From: Pseudomonadota bacterium
Lineage (GTDB): Bacteria > Pseudomonadota > Gammaproteobacteria > Competibacterales > Competibacteraceae
Reading direction: 5' to 3'
DNA: 58,447 bases
Assembly: GCA_030917925.1 (NCBI GenBank)
Contig: JAUPTV010000109.1
Location: forward strand, 1 to 58,447
The notes beneath the pieces are model-generated. The model was not told the DNA's origin. It worked only from the letters and a program-made list of their open reading frames with translations, and did no database searches. Position 1 is the stretch's first letter. Each line of letters starts with the position of its first letter. The position numbers and the translations under genes are program-made. Of this stretch, positions 30,917 through 43,300 are shown in pieces.

Positions 30917-33670
30917 TTACGGCTTGAATTCGCCTTCCAGCAACTTGGCGTGCGCCGCCGCCAACCGGGCAATCGGCACCCGGGGCGATGAGCAGGACAC
31001 ATAAGTCAGGTTCGCGTAATGGCAGAAGCGCATCGAAGCCGGATGGCCGCCCTGCTCGCCGCAAATGCCGACCTTGAGATCGCTACGGCTCTTGCGGCCA
31101 TTGTTGACCGCCAGTTCCATCAACTGGCCAACGCCCTTGGTGTCCAGCGCCTCAAACGGATTGTCCTTGAGAATAGCCGACTCGTTGTAGAACGGCAGGA
31201 ACTTGTTCTCGGCATCTTCGCGGGAGAACGAGAAGGTGGCCTGGGTCAGGTCGTTGGTGCCAAACGAGAAGAATTCAGCCACTTCCGCGATGTCGCTGGC
31301 GCGCAGGCAAGCCCGCACCACTTCCATCATGGTGCCGAACTCGAAATGCACCTTGACCGCATACTTGGCCTCAACTTCCGGCAACACCTCGTCGACCAGC
31401 GCCTTCACCCGCTTCAATTCTTCGCGGGTGCAAACCTGCGGCACCATGATTTCCGGATGGACGTTGACCTTCTCCTGGATACATTCCGCCGCCGCTTCCA
31501 GAATGGCGCGGATCTGCATCTTGTAAATCTCGGGATAGGTCAGGCCCAGGCGGACGCCGCGATGACCGAGCATCGGGTTGATTTCATGCAGGGCGCGCGC
31601 CTTCTGCAGGATTTCTTCCTTCTTGGCCAGCACGTCAGCGACCAAATGGCTGTCATTCAGAATGCCCAGTTGCTCGACGGCCTTCGGATTCACCTGGCTG
31701 AGGATCTGGCTGATCGCCTCCAGACCCTGCGCGGTCTGGCGCAGATGGCGCAGATGCTCAATGTCGTCAATCAGGGTCTGTTCGGACGGCAGGAACTCGT
31801 GAATCGGCGGATCGAGCAGGCGGACCGTGACCGGCCGCGGTGCCATCACCCGGAAGATTTCCTTGAAGTCGCTGCGCTGCATCGGCAGTAATTTGCTCAA
31901 AGCGGCTTCGCGATCCTCGGTGGTCTCGGCCAGGATCATCTCCAGCACCAGCGGCAACCGTTCTTTCGCATTGAACATCCGCTCGGTGCGGCACAGGCCA
32001 ATGCCCATCGCGCCGTAGTTGGAGGCGCGCTGCGCAGCTTCCGGGGTATCCGCATTCGCCATCACCTTGAGGGTGGCGATTTCGTCGGCCCAACTGAGCA
32101 GGGTGCGCAATTCCGGGGTAAATTCCGGTTCAACCGTCGGCACATCGCCGAAGTACACCGCGCCGGTGCCGCCATCAATCGTCAGGACATCGCCTTCATG
32201 CAGCACCTTGTCACCGATAATGGCCTGGCGGGCATGGACGTTGACGTGAATGGCTTCCGCGCCAACGACGCAGGGCTTGCCCATGCCACGCGCCACAACC
32301 GCCGCGTGCGAGGTCTTGCCGCCACGACTGGTCAGAATGCCAACTGCCGCGAAGAAGCCGTGAATATCTTCCGGCTTGGTCTCTTCACGCACTAGAATGA
32401 TTTTCTCATTAGCGCCACGCCCACGTTTTACCGCAGTGTCGGCGTCAAACACGATCTTGCCCGATGAAGCGCCGGGCGATGCGCCCATCCCGACCGCCGC
32501 TGGCGCGACCTTATGCTTGGGGTCCAGTTGCGGGAACATCATTTGTTCCAGCGATTCCGGGTCAATCCGCAACAACGCCCGTTCGCGGGTGATCAAGCCC
32601 TCATTGGCCATTTCCACCGAACTGCGCACCATGCCCTGGGCGTTCATCTTGCCATTGCGGGTTTGCAGGCAATACAGCACACCCTTTTCAATGGTGTACT
32701 CGTAGTCCTGCACCTCGTGATAATGGCCTTCCAGCTTGTTGCGCAGTTCAACGAGTTGCGCGTACAGCCCAGGCATTTCGTCTTTCATCTCCGCGACCGG
32801 CTTCGGGGTGCGGATACCGGCGACGACGTCTTCACCCTGGGCATTCACCAGGTATTCGCCGTACATGACGTTTTCGCCGGTGCCGGGATCACGGGTGAAG
32901 CCCACGCCAGTGGAGCAATCGTTGCCCATATTGCCGAACACCATGGTCACGATATTGACCGCAGTGCCGCTGGCCTGGTCCGGGGTGATCTTGAATTCGC
33001 GGCGGTAATCGACCGCACGCTGCCCCATCCACGAGCCGAATACGGCCTTGATCGCCAGTTCCAGTTGCTCATAGGGGTCTTGCGGGAACGCCCGCCCGGT
33101 CTGTTCCTGAACCACTTGCAGGAACAACTGGCCGATGTCGCGCAGATCGTCAGCGCTCAGGCCCAGGTCGATCTTGACGCCGGCGCGGCGCTTGATCGCT
33201 TCAAAATGCTCATCGAAGAAATGGTCATCCACGTTCAGCGCGATCTTGCCGAACAACTGGATGAAGCGGCGATAAGCGTCATAGCCGAAGCGCGCGTTGC
33301 CGGTCAGCTTGATCAGCCCGGCCAGGGTCTTCTCATTCAGGCCCAGGTTCAGAATGGTGTCCATCATGCCCGGCATGGACATGGAAGAACCGGAACGCAC
33401 CGAGACCAGCAACGGATTTTCCGCGCCGCCGAATTGCTTACCGGTTTCCTGCTCCAGCCAGGCCATGTGCGCCCGCACGTCGTCCATCACCCCGTCAGGC
33501 AGACGGTTATTGGCGATGTAGTCCAGACAGGCTTCGGTGCTGATCACAAAGCCCGGCGGCACCCGCAGGCCGATCTGCGTCATCTCGCAGAGGTTGGCGC
33601 CTTTGCCGCCGAGGAGCATCTTGTTCTTGCCATCTCCCTCGGTGTACTTGTAGATATACTTTTTACTCAT
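30917..33670 (-). CDS. ppdK: Pyruvate, phosphate dikinase
   Basis: A 917-residue PPDK, reversibly converting pyruvate, ATP and phosphate to PEP, AMP and pyrophosphate. N-terminal ATP-grasp part: YKYTEGDGKNKMLLGGKGANLCEM, SVRSGSSMSMPGMMDTILNLG. The central swivelling domain carries the phospho-His near 455 in GGKTSHAAVVARGMGK, with the neighbouring Thr used for regulation in other organisms. The C-terminal PEP domain has FGTNDLTQATF and the catalytic Cys in GICGEQGGHP. Slightly longer than the usual 870-880 residues. It can serve gluconeogenesis or pyrophosphate-linked glycolysis. No regulatory ppdK kinase gene is adjacent. Confidence 0.97.
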   Translation of the reverse strand: MSKKYIYKYTEGDGKNKMLLGGKGANLCEMTQIGLRVPPGFVISTEACLDYIANNRLPDGVMDDVRAHMAWLEQETGKQFGGAENPLLVSVRSGSSMSMPGMMDTILNLGLNEKTLAGLIKLTGNARFGYDAYRRFIQLFGKIALNVDDHFFDEHFEAIKRRAGVKIDLGLSADDLRDIGQLFLQVVQEQTGRAFPQDPYEQLELAIKAVFGSWMGQRAVDYRREFKITPDQASGTAVNIVTMVFGNMGNDCSTGVGFTRDPGTGENVMYGEYLVNAQGEDVVAGIRTPKPVAEMKDEMPGLYAQLVELRNKLEGHYHEVQDYEYTIEKGVLYCLQTRNGKMNAQGMVRSSVEMANEGLITRERALLRIDPESLEQMMFPQLDPKHKVAPAAVGMGASPGASSGKIVFDADTAVKRGRGANEKIILVREETKPEDIHGFFAAVGILTSRGGKTSHAAVVARGMGKPCVVGAEAIHVNVHARQAIIGDKVLHEGDVLTIDGGTGAVYFGDVPTVEPEFTPELRTLLSWADEIATLKVMANADTPEAAQRASNYGAMGIGLCRTERMFNAKERLPLVLEMILAETTEDREAALSKLLPMQRSDFKEIFRVMAPRPVTVRLLDPPIHEFLPSEQTLIDDIEHLRHLRQTAQGLEAISQILSQVNPKAVEQLGILNDSHLVADVLAKKEEILQKARALHEINPMLGHRGVRLGLTYPEIYKMQIRAILEAAAECIQEKVNVHPEIMVPQVCTREELKRVKALVDEVLPEVEAKYAVKVHFEFGTMMEVVRACLRASDIAEVAEFFSFGTNDLTQATFSFSREDAENKFLPFYNESAILKDNPFEALDTKGVGQLMELAVNNGRKSRSDLKVGICGEQGGHPASMRFCHYANLTYVSCSSPRVPIARLAAAHAKLLEGEFKP

Positions 33671-33958
33671 GATCCTACCTTCAACGTTGATCTGGTTTAA
33701 ATTTTGGCATGAATACCGGCCCCATCCGACTTGGCGGGCATGGCCGCCATGGAACGCCGAATGGTTACGTCATCGCCAGCGGGAACGGCTCAGCCAGCGC
33801 AAACGATCCGTATGCGGGCTAAGCATAGTCACGGATTCCAACAAATGCCAAGGCCAATCCGTAAAAGAAGCTTTAATGTTGACTTGCTGACCACTTGCCG
33901 GGAAACTAACTGTTTACGTTGCGCCGCTGATCATGCCACTTAGTTCCTCGTGAATCCG

Positions 33959-34804
33959 ATGTCTTCAACCGTTTCCCCTGTAGCGATGCACGGGTCTAAT
34001 CATGCCGCACTGGTATCGGTGCGTGGCTTGTCCTTCCACCGCGGCGACCGGATGATCTTCAATGATCTGCATCTGGAAATTCCACGCGGCCAGGTCACGG
34101 CCATTATGGGACCGAGCGGCACCGGCAAAACCACCCTGCTGCGCCTGATTGGCGGGCAACTCCGCCCTGACGCGGGTCGCATTGAAGTCGATGGCCGCTG
34201 TGTTCATGAACTCAGTCGCCAGGAACTTTATCAACTGCGCCAGCGCATGGGCGTTCTGTTTCAGAGCGGTGCCTTGTTCACCGATTTAAGCGTCTTCGAA
34301 AACGTCGCCTTTCCCCTGCGTGAACACACCCGCTTGCCGGAACGGCTAATTCGTATCCTGGCGCTGATGAAACTGGAGGCCGTCGGACTGCGTGGTGCCC
34401 GTGACCTGATGCCCGCGGAACTGTCCGGCGGTATGGCCCGTCGGGTCGCGCTGGCCCGCGCTATTGCGCTCGATCCGATGATGATCCTTTACGACGAGCC
34501 ATTCGCCGGTCAGGACCCGATTTCCATGGGGGTGCTGGCCAAATTGATCCGCACCCTCAATGACGCACTGGGTCTGACCAGCGTGATTATCTCCCACGAT
34601 GTCAAGGAAACGACCGCGATTGCAGACTATCTCTATCTGATTTCCGAAGGCCGGGTCGTGGAACACGGGACGCCAGAGGAACTGCATCGCTCCCCGTCGC
34701 CCTGGGTCGATCAATTCATGCATGCCCGGCCGGATGGCCCAATGTCGTTCCACTACGTCGCCCCGCCCTACGCCGACGATCTATTGTCGGGAACGCCGCA
34801 ATGA
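33959..34804 (+). CDS. mlaF: Phospholipid ABC transporter ATPase MlaF
   Basis: A 281-residue ABC ATPase for the Mla phospholipid transport system. Walker [10 protein letters not shown], the family insert [25 protein letters not shown], signature [14 protein letters not shown], Walker [14 protein letters not shown] and switch His in ISHDVKE. The C-terminal tail [17 protein letters not shown] is typical of MlaF, where it helps bind MlaB. GTG at 33950 is also possible; neither start has a good ribosome binding site. First gene of mlaFEDCB, which keeps outer-membrane lipid asymmetry; its stop overlaps mlaE (ATGA). Confidence 0.95.
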   Translation: MSSTVSPVAMHGSNHAALVSVRGLSFHRGDRMIFNDLHLEIPRGQVTAIMGPSGTGKTTLLRLIGGQLRPDAGRIEVDGRCVHELSRQELYQLRQRMGVLFQSGALFTDLSVFENVAFPLREHTRLPERLIRILALMKLEAVGLRGARDLMPAELSGGMARRVALARAIALDPMMILYDEPFAGQDPISMGVLAKLIRTLNDALGLTSVIISHDVKETTAIADYLYLISEGRVVEHGTPEELHRSPSPWVDQFMHARPDGPMSFHYVAPPYADDLLSGTPQ

Positions 34805-35586
34805 CCGCGCTACTCACCGGACTGGGCCGCTGGTTGCTGGACTGGCTGACCCGCATGGGCCGGGCTAACCTGTTTTTACTGGGACTACTCAGCGCGTTGA
34901 GCTTCCTATTCAAGCGTCCCGGCCTGTTGGTCAAACAGCTTTATGCCGTCGGCGTCCTGTCGCTGCCCATCATTCTGGTCTCCGGCCTGTTCGTCGGCAT
35001 GGTGCTGGGCCTGCAAGGCTACGCCAATCTGGTGGATTTCGGCGCAACGTCGTCACTGGGAACGGTGGTCGCATTATCGCTGATCCGCGAACTGGGGCCG
35101 GTGTTGACTGCGCTGTTATACGCTGGACGGGCCGGTTCCGCGCTGACCGCAGAAATTGGTCTGATGAAAGCCACTGAACAGTTGGCCAGCTTGCAAATGA
35201 TGGCGGTTGATCCCTTTCCCCGAGTGCTGGCTCCGCGCTTTCTGGCCGGTTGCCTCGCCGTCCCCCTGCTGACGGCGATTTTCACCGCAGTCGGCATTCT
35301 GGGTGGCTATTTTGTCGCGGTGATTCAACTGGGTGTCGACGGCGGCGCATTCTGGGCGCAGATGCAGGCCAAAGTTTTGTTATTTGAAGATATTATCAAC
35401 GGGGTGCTCATTAAAAGCTTCGTCTTTGGCCTGCTGGTCAACTGGGTCGCCCTGTTCGAGGGTTATGAGGCTCTGCCCACTTCGGAAGGCGTCAGCCTCG
35501 CCACGACTCGCACGGTCGTCGTGTCCTCGCTGGCGGTGTTGGGCTGGGATTTCCTGTTAACGGCGCTGATGTTTGGAGCCTGGTGA
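34801..35586 (+). CDS. mlaE: Phospholipid ABC transporter permease MlaE
   Basis: A 261-residue MlaE/Ttg2B permease with about five hydrophobic segments. The conserved blocks [55 protein letters not shown] and [18 protein letters not shown] match the family, including the RELGPV motif contacted by the ATPase. It overlaps mlaF and is followed after one base by mlaD. It forms the inner-membrane core of the complex that passes phospholipid between membranes. Confidence 0.96.
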   Translation: MTALLTGLGRWLLDWLTRMGRANLFLLGLLSALSFLFKRPGLLVKQLYAVGVLSLPIILVSGLFVGMVLGLQGYANLVDFGATSSLGTVVALSLIRELGPVLTALLYAGRAGSALTAEIGLMKATEQLASLQMMAVDPFPRVLAPRFLAGCLAVPLLTAIFTAVGILGGYFVAVIQLGVDGGAFWAQMQAKVLLFEDIINGVLIKSFVFGLLVNWVALFEGYEALPTSEGVSLATTRTVVVSSLAVLGWDFLLTALMFGAW

Positions 35587-35587
35587 G

Positions 35588-36061
35588 ATGCGGCAAAAAA
35601 ATCTGGAATTGATGGTAGGTCTGTTCGTGATGCTAGGACTGGCGGCATTTGTGGTGCTGGCGGTGAAGGTCAGTGATCTCACCCGCATCGGCGAAAACGA
35701 TGGCTATCGCATTACCGCCCGCTTTGAAAATATCGGGGGCCTCAAGGTCAAAGCACCGGTCGCGCTAGGCGGGGTGCGTGTTGGCCGGGTTGTCGGCATT
35801 GATCTGGACCCCCAAAGCTATGAGGCGGTGGTCACGATGGCGATTGATCCCCGCCACAACCGCCTGCCGACCGATTCCAGCGCCAGCATCCTGACTTCCG
35901 GCTTGCTGGGTGAACAATATGTTGGGCTGGAACCGGGCGGCATGGACAGCTATCTGAGTCAGGGCGGCGTGATCCGGTTGACCCAGTCCGCGCTGGTGCT
36001 GGAGAAATTGATCGGCCGGGTGCTCACCAGTGTGGCGTCAGGCGACGCGCCCAAGCCATAA
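35588..36061 (+). CDS. mlaD: MCE-domain lipid transport protein MlaD
   Basis: A 157-residue protein with one N-terminal anchor (residues 7-27) and a single MCE domain: VSDLTRIGENDGYRITARFENIGGLKVKAPVALGGVRVGRV, then LLGEQYVGLEPGG. MlaD hexamers form a periplasmic ring through which lipids pass to MlaC. Length is normal. The ATG at 35588 overlaps no other good start; the upstream in-frame residues belong to the mlaE end. Confidence 0.95.
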   Translation: MRQKNLELMVGLFVMLGLAAFVVLAVKVSDLTRIGENDGYRITARFENIGGLKVKAPVALGGVRVGRVVGIDLDPQSYEAVVTMAIDPRHNRLPTDSSASILTSGLLGEQYVGLEPGGMDSYLSQGGVIRLTQSALVLEKLIGRVLTSVASGDAPKP

Positions 36062-36082
36062 ACGAAAAGGTTTGAAATTCCC

Positions 36083-36687
36083 ATGAAAAAAATTATCGCA
36101 TTGAGCTTATTACTGCTGGCATTAAGCAGCAGCGTCATTGGCGCAGAGGTCAAATCTCCCCAGGAGGTGGTGCAAAACACCTCGGCGCAGATGCTCGACG
36201 CACTGCGCAAAAACAGTGCAACGCTTCGGCAGGATTCCAGCCGGATTTATGAACTGGTCGAAAAGATCGTGTTGCCGAATTTCGATTTTGAGGTGATGTC
36301 GCGCTGGGTATTGGGCCGCGCCTGGCAGCAGGCCACGCCCGATCAGCGCCGCCGCTTTGCCGACGAATTCCGCACCTTGCTGGTGCGCACCTACGCCAAG
36401 GCGTTGCTGGAATATTCTGATAACGAGGTGCGGGTGCCGCCACAGCCACCCTCCAGTGGTCAACAGGCGACGATTCGCACCGAAGTTCAGCCCAAGACCG
36501 GTCAGCCCATTCAAATCAACTACAGCATGAATCAGGGCAAAGAGGGCTGGAAGGTTTACGACGTGACGGTGGATGGCGTCAGCCTGGTGACCAACTATCG
36601 CAGCACCTTTGCCAGCCAGATTCGCGATAACGGACTGGATGCGGTGATCACGGATCTCCAGCAACGCAACGCCCAGGGCGGCCGCTG

Positions 36688-36688
<1 letters not shown>
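36083..36688 (+). CDS. mlaC: Periplasmic phospholipid-binding protein MlaC
   Basis: A 201-residue protein with a Sec signal (IALSLLLLALSSSVIGA). The mature MlaC/Ttg2D fold shows SPQEVVQNTSAQMLDALR, VLPNFDFEVMSRWVLGRAW, FRTLLVRTYAKALLEY and GWKVYDVTVDGVSLVTNYRSTFA. It ferries phospholipids across the periplasm between the MlaFEDB complex and the outer membrane. Its last base is the first of mlaB (TGATG), showing tight coupling. Confidence 0.96.
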
Positions 36689-38282
<1,594 letters not shown>

Positions 38283-38288
38283 CGCGCC

Positions 38289-38921
38289 ATGGCCGCATTG
38301 CTGACCATTGCCCTGTCCAAGGGCCGCATTTTCCAGGAAACCCTGCCCCTGCTGGCGGCGGCGGGCATTGTTCCCGCTGACGATCCCGAAACCAGTCGCA
38401 AGCTGATCCTCGACACGAATCAGCCCGATGTGAAACTGGTCATTATCCGCGCCACGGATGTACCGACTTATGTCCAGTACGGGGCGGCGGATGTGGGCGT
38501 CGCCGGCAAGGACGTGCTGCTGGAGCATGGCGGTGAGGGTTTATACGAACCGCTGGATTTGCAGATCGCCAAATGTCGGCTGATGGTCGCCGGGCGGCCC
38601 GATCAGCCACCCCGGCAAAGCCGATCCCGCATCGCTACCAAGTACGTCAATGTCACCCGTCAATGGTTTGCCGATCAGGGTCGGCAGGTGGAAGTGATCA
38701 AGCTGTACGGTTCGATGGAACTGGCCCCACTGGTAGGGCTGGCGGATTACATCGTTGATGTGGTGGATACCGGCAATACGCTAAAAGCCAATGGCCTGGC
38801 ACCGCTGGAGCATATTGCCGACATCAGTTCACGGTTGATTATCAACAAGGCGGCGATGAAAATGAAACATACCCGCATTAAGGCGATCATGGAACGGATG
38901 GCCGCTGCGGTCGGAGCCTGA
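38289..38921 (+). CDS. hisG: ATP phosphoribosyltransferase, short form
   Basis: A 210-residue HisG catalysing the first step of histidine synthesis (ATP plus PRPP). Motifs: [35 protein letters not shown] and [19 protein letters not shown], the PRPP site. At this length it lacks the C-terminal regulatory domain of the long form, so a separate HisZ subunit is expected elsewhere in the genome for activity and feedback by histidine. It starts six bases after murA. A palindromic repeat copy lies between it and hisD. Confidence 0.96.
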   Translation: MAALLTIALSKGRIFQETLPLLAAAGIVPADDPETSRKLILDTNQPDVKLVIIRATDVPTYVQYGAADVGVAGKDVLLEHGGEGLYEPLDLQIAKCRLMVAGRPDQPPRQSRSRIATKYVNVTRQWFADQGRQVEVIKLYGSMELAPLVGLADYIVDVVDTGNTLKANGLAPLEHIADISSRLIINKAAMKMKHTRIKAIMERMAAAVGA

Positions 38922-38937
38922 TCATGCAGGAAGCAGT

Positions 38938-38989
38938 CAAACCACCCCGGCGCTAACGCGCCACCCCTCCTTAGCCAAGGAGGGGAATT
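38938..38989 (-). repeat. Interspersed palindromic repeat, copy C
   Basis: TCAAACCACCCCGGCGCTAACG...GCCAAGGAGGGGAAT, matching the core of copy B in reverse. It sits between hisG and hisD, inside what should be one transcript, and can fold into two hairpins. Confidence 0.88.
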
Positions 38990-39043
38990 CATGCCAGATT
39001 AATCGCTGAAACTTCAAAAGCTTTGCTTCCCGGAGTGTTGCTC

Positions 39044-40348
39044 ATGCCTGACATTCAACGCCTGACGACTGCTGACGCCGATTTCTGGCCGCGCCTGGAA
39101 GCGCTGACCGCCTGGGAAGGCGTTGCTGATGAAGTCGTCACCGCCACTGTGCGCGAAATCCTCATGGAGGTTCGCCAGCGCGGCGATGATGCCCTGCTGG
39201 AATACACCTATCGTTTCGACCGACTGGACGCCGCCTGCGCTGGTGATCTGGAAATTCCCGCTGACCGGTTGCAAGCAGCATTGGCTGCCCTCCCCGCCGC
39301 TCAACATGTGGCGCTGGTGACTGCCGCCGCCCGGATTCGTGCTTATGCCGAACGGCAGCGGCAGGAATCCTGGACCTTCACTGAAGCCGATGGCACGGTG
39401 CTCGGCCAGCAGGTGACGCCGCTGGATCGGGTTGGATTGTATGTGCCGGGCGGCAAGGCGGCTTATCCCTCCTCCGTGCTGATGAACGCGATTCCCGCCA
39501 AAGTCGCCGGGGTGCCGGAGGTGGTGATGGTGGTCCCCGCACCGGCGGGTGAACTGAATGAACTGGTGCTGGCCGCCGCTGCGGTGGCGGATGTGGATCG
39601 GGTGTTCACTATTGGCGGAGCGCAGGCGATTGCGGCGCTGGCCTATGGCACGTCCACCGTGCCTCGGGTGGATAAAATTGTCGGACCGGGCAATGTGTAT
39701 GTCGCCGCCGCCAAGCGCCAGGTTTTCGGCACGGTCGGCATTGACATGATCGCTGGCCCTTCGGAAATTCTGGTGGTTTGCGACGGACTGACCAATCCCG
39801 ACTGGATCGCTATGGATCTGTTTTCCCAGGCGGAACACGACGAGGATGCTCAGCCGATTCTGATCAGCCCGGATGCAGCGTTCCTGGAGCGGGTTCTGGC
39901 CCGTATCAAGCAGTTATTGCCCGGCATGGAACGGCAGGACATTATCAAGGCGTCGCTCAATCAACGGGCAGCGCTGATTCAGGTGCGGGACTGGGACGAA
40001 GCGGCGCAGGTGGTGAATTTTATTGCCCCGGAGCATCTGGAATTGTCGGTGGAGCAACCCGAGGAATTCTTGCCGCTGATTCGCCATGCTGGCGCTATTT
40101 TCATGGGTCGCCATACTCCGGAGGCGCTGGGCGATTATTGCGCCGGTCCCAATCATGTCCTGCCGACTTCCCGAACCGCCCGGTTTTCCTCGCCACTGGG
40201 CGTCTACGATTTTCAGAAGCGCTCCAGCGTGATTTACTGCTCACCTGCTGGCGCAACTACTCTAGGCCGCACGGCGTCGATTCTGGCGCGGGGTGAGGGT
40301 TTGACCGCTCATGCCCGGTCAGCGGAGTTAAGGATTTCTACTGATTAA
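39044..40348 (+). CDS. hisD: Histidinol dehydrogenase
   Basis: A 434-residue zinc enzyme that oxidises L-histidinol to histidine in two NAD-dependent steps. Diagnostic segments: [63 protein letters not shown] (Zn ligands Gln/His) and [17 protein letters not shown]. The ATG at 39044 is chosen over the upstream TTG at 39023 because the family starts near MPDIQRL. The usual next gene hisC is absent; hisD instead converges on tamB with only 19 bases between them. Confidence 0.96.
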   Translation: MPDIQRLTTADADFWPRLEALTAWEGVADEVVTATVREILMEVRQRGDDALLEYTYRFDRLDAACAGDLEIPADRLQAALAALPAAQHVALVTAAARIRAYAERQRQESWTFTEADGTVLGQQVTPLDRVGLYVPGGKAAYPSSVLMNAIPAKVAGVPEVVMVVPAPAGELNELVLAAAAVADVDRVFTIGGAQAIAALAYGTSTVPRVDKIVGPGNVYVAAAKRQVFGTVGIDMIAGPSEILVVCDGLTNPDWIAMDLFSQAEHDEDAQPILISPDAAFLERVLARIKQLLPGMERQDIIKASLNQRAALIQVRDWDEAAQVVNFIAPEHLELSVEQPEEFLPLIRHAGAIFMGRHTPEALGDYCAGPNHVLPTSRTARFSSPLGVYDFQKRSSVIYCSPAGATTLGRTASILARGEGLTAHARSAELRISTD

Positions 40349-40367
40349 ATAAGGTGTTGGGTTGAAT

Positions 40368-43300
40368 TTATCGCTCCAACGTGTAAGTCAAATCAGCGCC
40401 GGTTCCGGTAGTGCTGGTGTTGGATTCAAATACCAGCCGTTTAGTGAGCCGGTATTTGATATTAAAAGTGTTGGCGTTATCCAGCAGGCCCATCCCATAA
40501 CCCACATACAAATCCGGCGACAGGTATTTGCCCAGCGCCAGGGCCGAGCCGTTACCATCAGCGCCAGGGTTAAATTCCAGTGTATCCAGCCCAAAGGCGT
40601 CGCCCAGACCCTTGGTGATCGCGCCGCCACCAAAGCCCAAAGCATTTGCGGCTTTGAACAGCATCGCCGATTCTGCGCCGCTACCCTGTGGCCCCCGGCC
40701 CAGCAGCAAGTAGGACAGGATGCTGGCATCCGGCATTTTCGGCTGTGAAACTAGCACCAACTGCGGCTGTTTCAGCGTCCCGCGAACCTGTGCGCCCACC
40801 ATGGCATCATCGCCAAGATCACTGTCACTGAGCTGCCGGGCCACCCGTAAATCCAGACCGGGATTGTCCAGAGGGCTATTGCTGAACAGGACCTGGCCGC
40901 GCTGAATTTCGATTTCTTCACCATAAATCTTGTAGTTGCCCGCTACGACCTCGACTGAGCCACTGCCGCGCGGGGCCAGTTGCGGGGTTTCTTCGACCAG
41001 CACATTGCCCTTGAGTTTGCCTTGAAACGCCGGGGTTTCCAGCCGCACGTCATCGCCCAGAATCACCCGCACTTTGGCGAAAATAGCGATGCCCTGGGGC
41101 TTGGCTGGCGGCGTTTCGCCATTCCGGCTATTGACGATCACCACATCCCCAGAGGGCTTGATCGCACCGGGCCGGTCGCCGCTGGGCCGCAGGAATGCGC
41201 GGGGAATCGTCACCTGACCGTCGATCCGCACCTGTTGTTGATCAAAGCTGATGTTCAGATCAGGACTCAGTTGGATCTGCAAATCAGCGGTATCCAGCGC
41301 CTGAAAATCCTGGCCCTTGATATTCAGCTTCACCCGTGGCTTGAGCGGGTCTACCTCGCCGGTGATCTGCATCTGGCCCGGTTTGGACCGGACCGAGCCG
41401 GTGACCTGCAACGGTCCCTGTCCCTCGCTGACTGCCGCGATTTGCAAGCCTTCCAGCCGGATGCCCGCTTCAGGAATCGCCGCTCCGGCGTTCTCCAGTC
41501 GAATCGCGCCGCGCAGCGCCAGTTTGGTCAGATTGCCGGTCACGTTGACATCGGCCCGCATTTGCCCGGTCACGTTTTGCACTTGCGGCGCGAACAGTGA
41601 CACTACGCCCAGATCGGTAATGGCCGCGTTGACCTTGCCATTCAGTCGGGGCGTACCGAGCAAATCCTGCACCTGCATGGTCGCCTGTAATTGCCCGGTT
41701 TGGGCGAGATCGATCTGCGCCTGCCCGGTCGCGGTGCGCCCATCGGTGTTGACCTGGAGACTGCCGCCCTTGAGCGTGAAGCGCAACGGCTGACCTTCCG
41801 CGACCATTTTCAATGTGCCGGGAGCGAGGTTCAGATTGAGTTTGGCCTGCATTGCACCGCCCGGTTTGCCGGTTGCGGTCGCTTCGGCATTAACGCTGGT
41901 CGCCACATCCATGCCCGGTGGCAGGAAGGCTTTGAAGCGCTCTGGGGTGAGATTAGTCAGTTGCAACCGGCCGTTGAGACCTTTCTGGCCATCCCATTGC
42001 CCCTGCACACACAGGCGAGTCGGGGCGCTGGTCAGGCAAGCGTTGTCCAGTCGGGCCTGTTGCGCGGAAGCCTGCACGGCAATGGGTTGATCCAGCGTCC
42101 AGGCACCCGCTACGGTATCGCGGGCGCTCAACTGCGTGAGACGACCCTGCCAGTTCAATTCCGGCAGTTTTAACTGACCGACCAGCGCCAGCGCAAAGCG
42201 GCCCGGTTCGCCGATCAACTCCGCCTTGAGATCATGCGCAGCCGGCGTTCCAGCGCCATCCAGTTTGATGGTCTTCCAACGTTGCCCGCCCAGCACCAGC
42301 CCTTCACCTGCGACGTTCAGCAGTGAACGCTCATTGCCGCCGACATCAATTCGCGCCTCGCCTTTCAGTTGCTGAATTTGCGTATCGCCCTGCCGCAGGT
42401 CGCGCACGGTGAAATTGGCGGCGACTTGCGGACGCTCGCGGGGACCGCTCAAGGTCCCGGTACTGGCCACTGCCCCGCTAATGCCGGGAACCAGCGTTTG
42501 CAATTGCGGCGCGTTCAGTGTCCAACGCAAATCCCAACGTTGCGCCAGTGCACCTTCTGCTTCGACCCGCGCCGCACCCGCGTTCACCCGCAACGCCTTG
42601 ATGGTTAAATCCTGATTATGAACGGCAAGATTAGCATTACCGCGCACCGCCTGACCGCTCAACGTACCGGCTAATTCCTCCAGTAACAGATTGGCCCGGA
42701 GCTGATCGCCGTCCAGACCGCCCTCACTCTTCAAGCGCAGATTCAACTTGCCCGGAATATCCTTCCACTGCACGCCGGGATTCAGCCCTTCACCGCTCAC
42801 CGCCGCCTGCCAGCGCACCGTTGGCAACCAGGCTGCGTCCGCTTTCCCCTGCACGATGCCTTCCAGGGTCTGCGCCTTAAACTGCACATCACGCACCGCC
42901 TGGTCGGAACCCTGACCATTCAGCGTCCAGCGGCCTTTGGGAATGTCCGGCCCCTGCACGTCAGCGGCCAGTTGGAACCGGTAATCGGTCGGGATTCCCT
43001 CAGCGTTGACCTCACCCTGGGCGCTTTCCACCTGCGGCGCGCCGGTCAATGGCCAGACCAGCGAGCGCCATTGTCCGGCGACTTTGAAGCGCAGTTCCTG
43101 AAATTGCAGTTCCCCTTTGGCATCCAGCGCCAGCGGATGCTGTTTTGCAGTCAATTTCAGCACGTCCAGTTGTAACCCGTGTTCATCGCCCGCAGCGGTC
43201 AAGCGCAAGGTCGCCGGACCCAGTTCCGGCAAAGTCGTATTGATTTCACCCTGCCCCTTGAAGCGGGCCAGTACGCCCTGGGCGTCAACCTGAGCGGTAA

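Noticed and set aside
32513-33700. 395-codon plus-strand frame
   Set aside because: Antisense to ppdK; its translation is low-complexity His/Gln/Arg-rich and matches no pattern.
33671-33949. Gap between ppdK and mlaF examined for promoters and small genes
   Set aside because: TTGACT near 33880 has no well-spaced -10 box, and the short frames lack ribosome binding sites.
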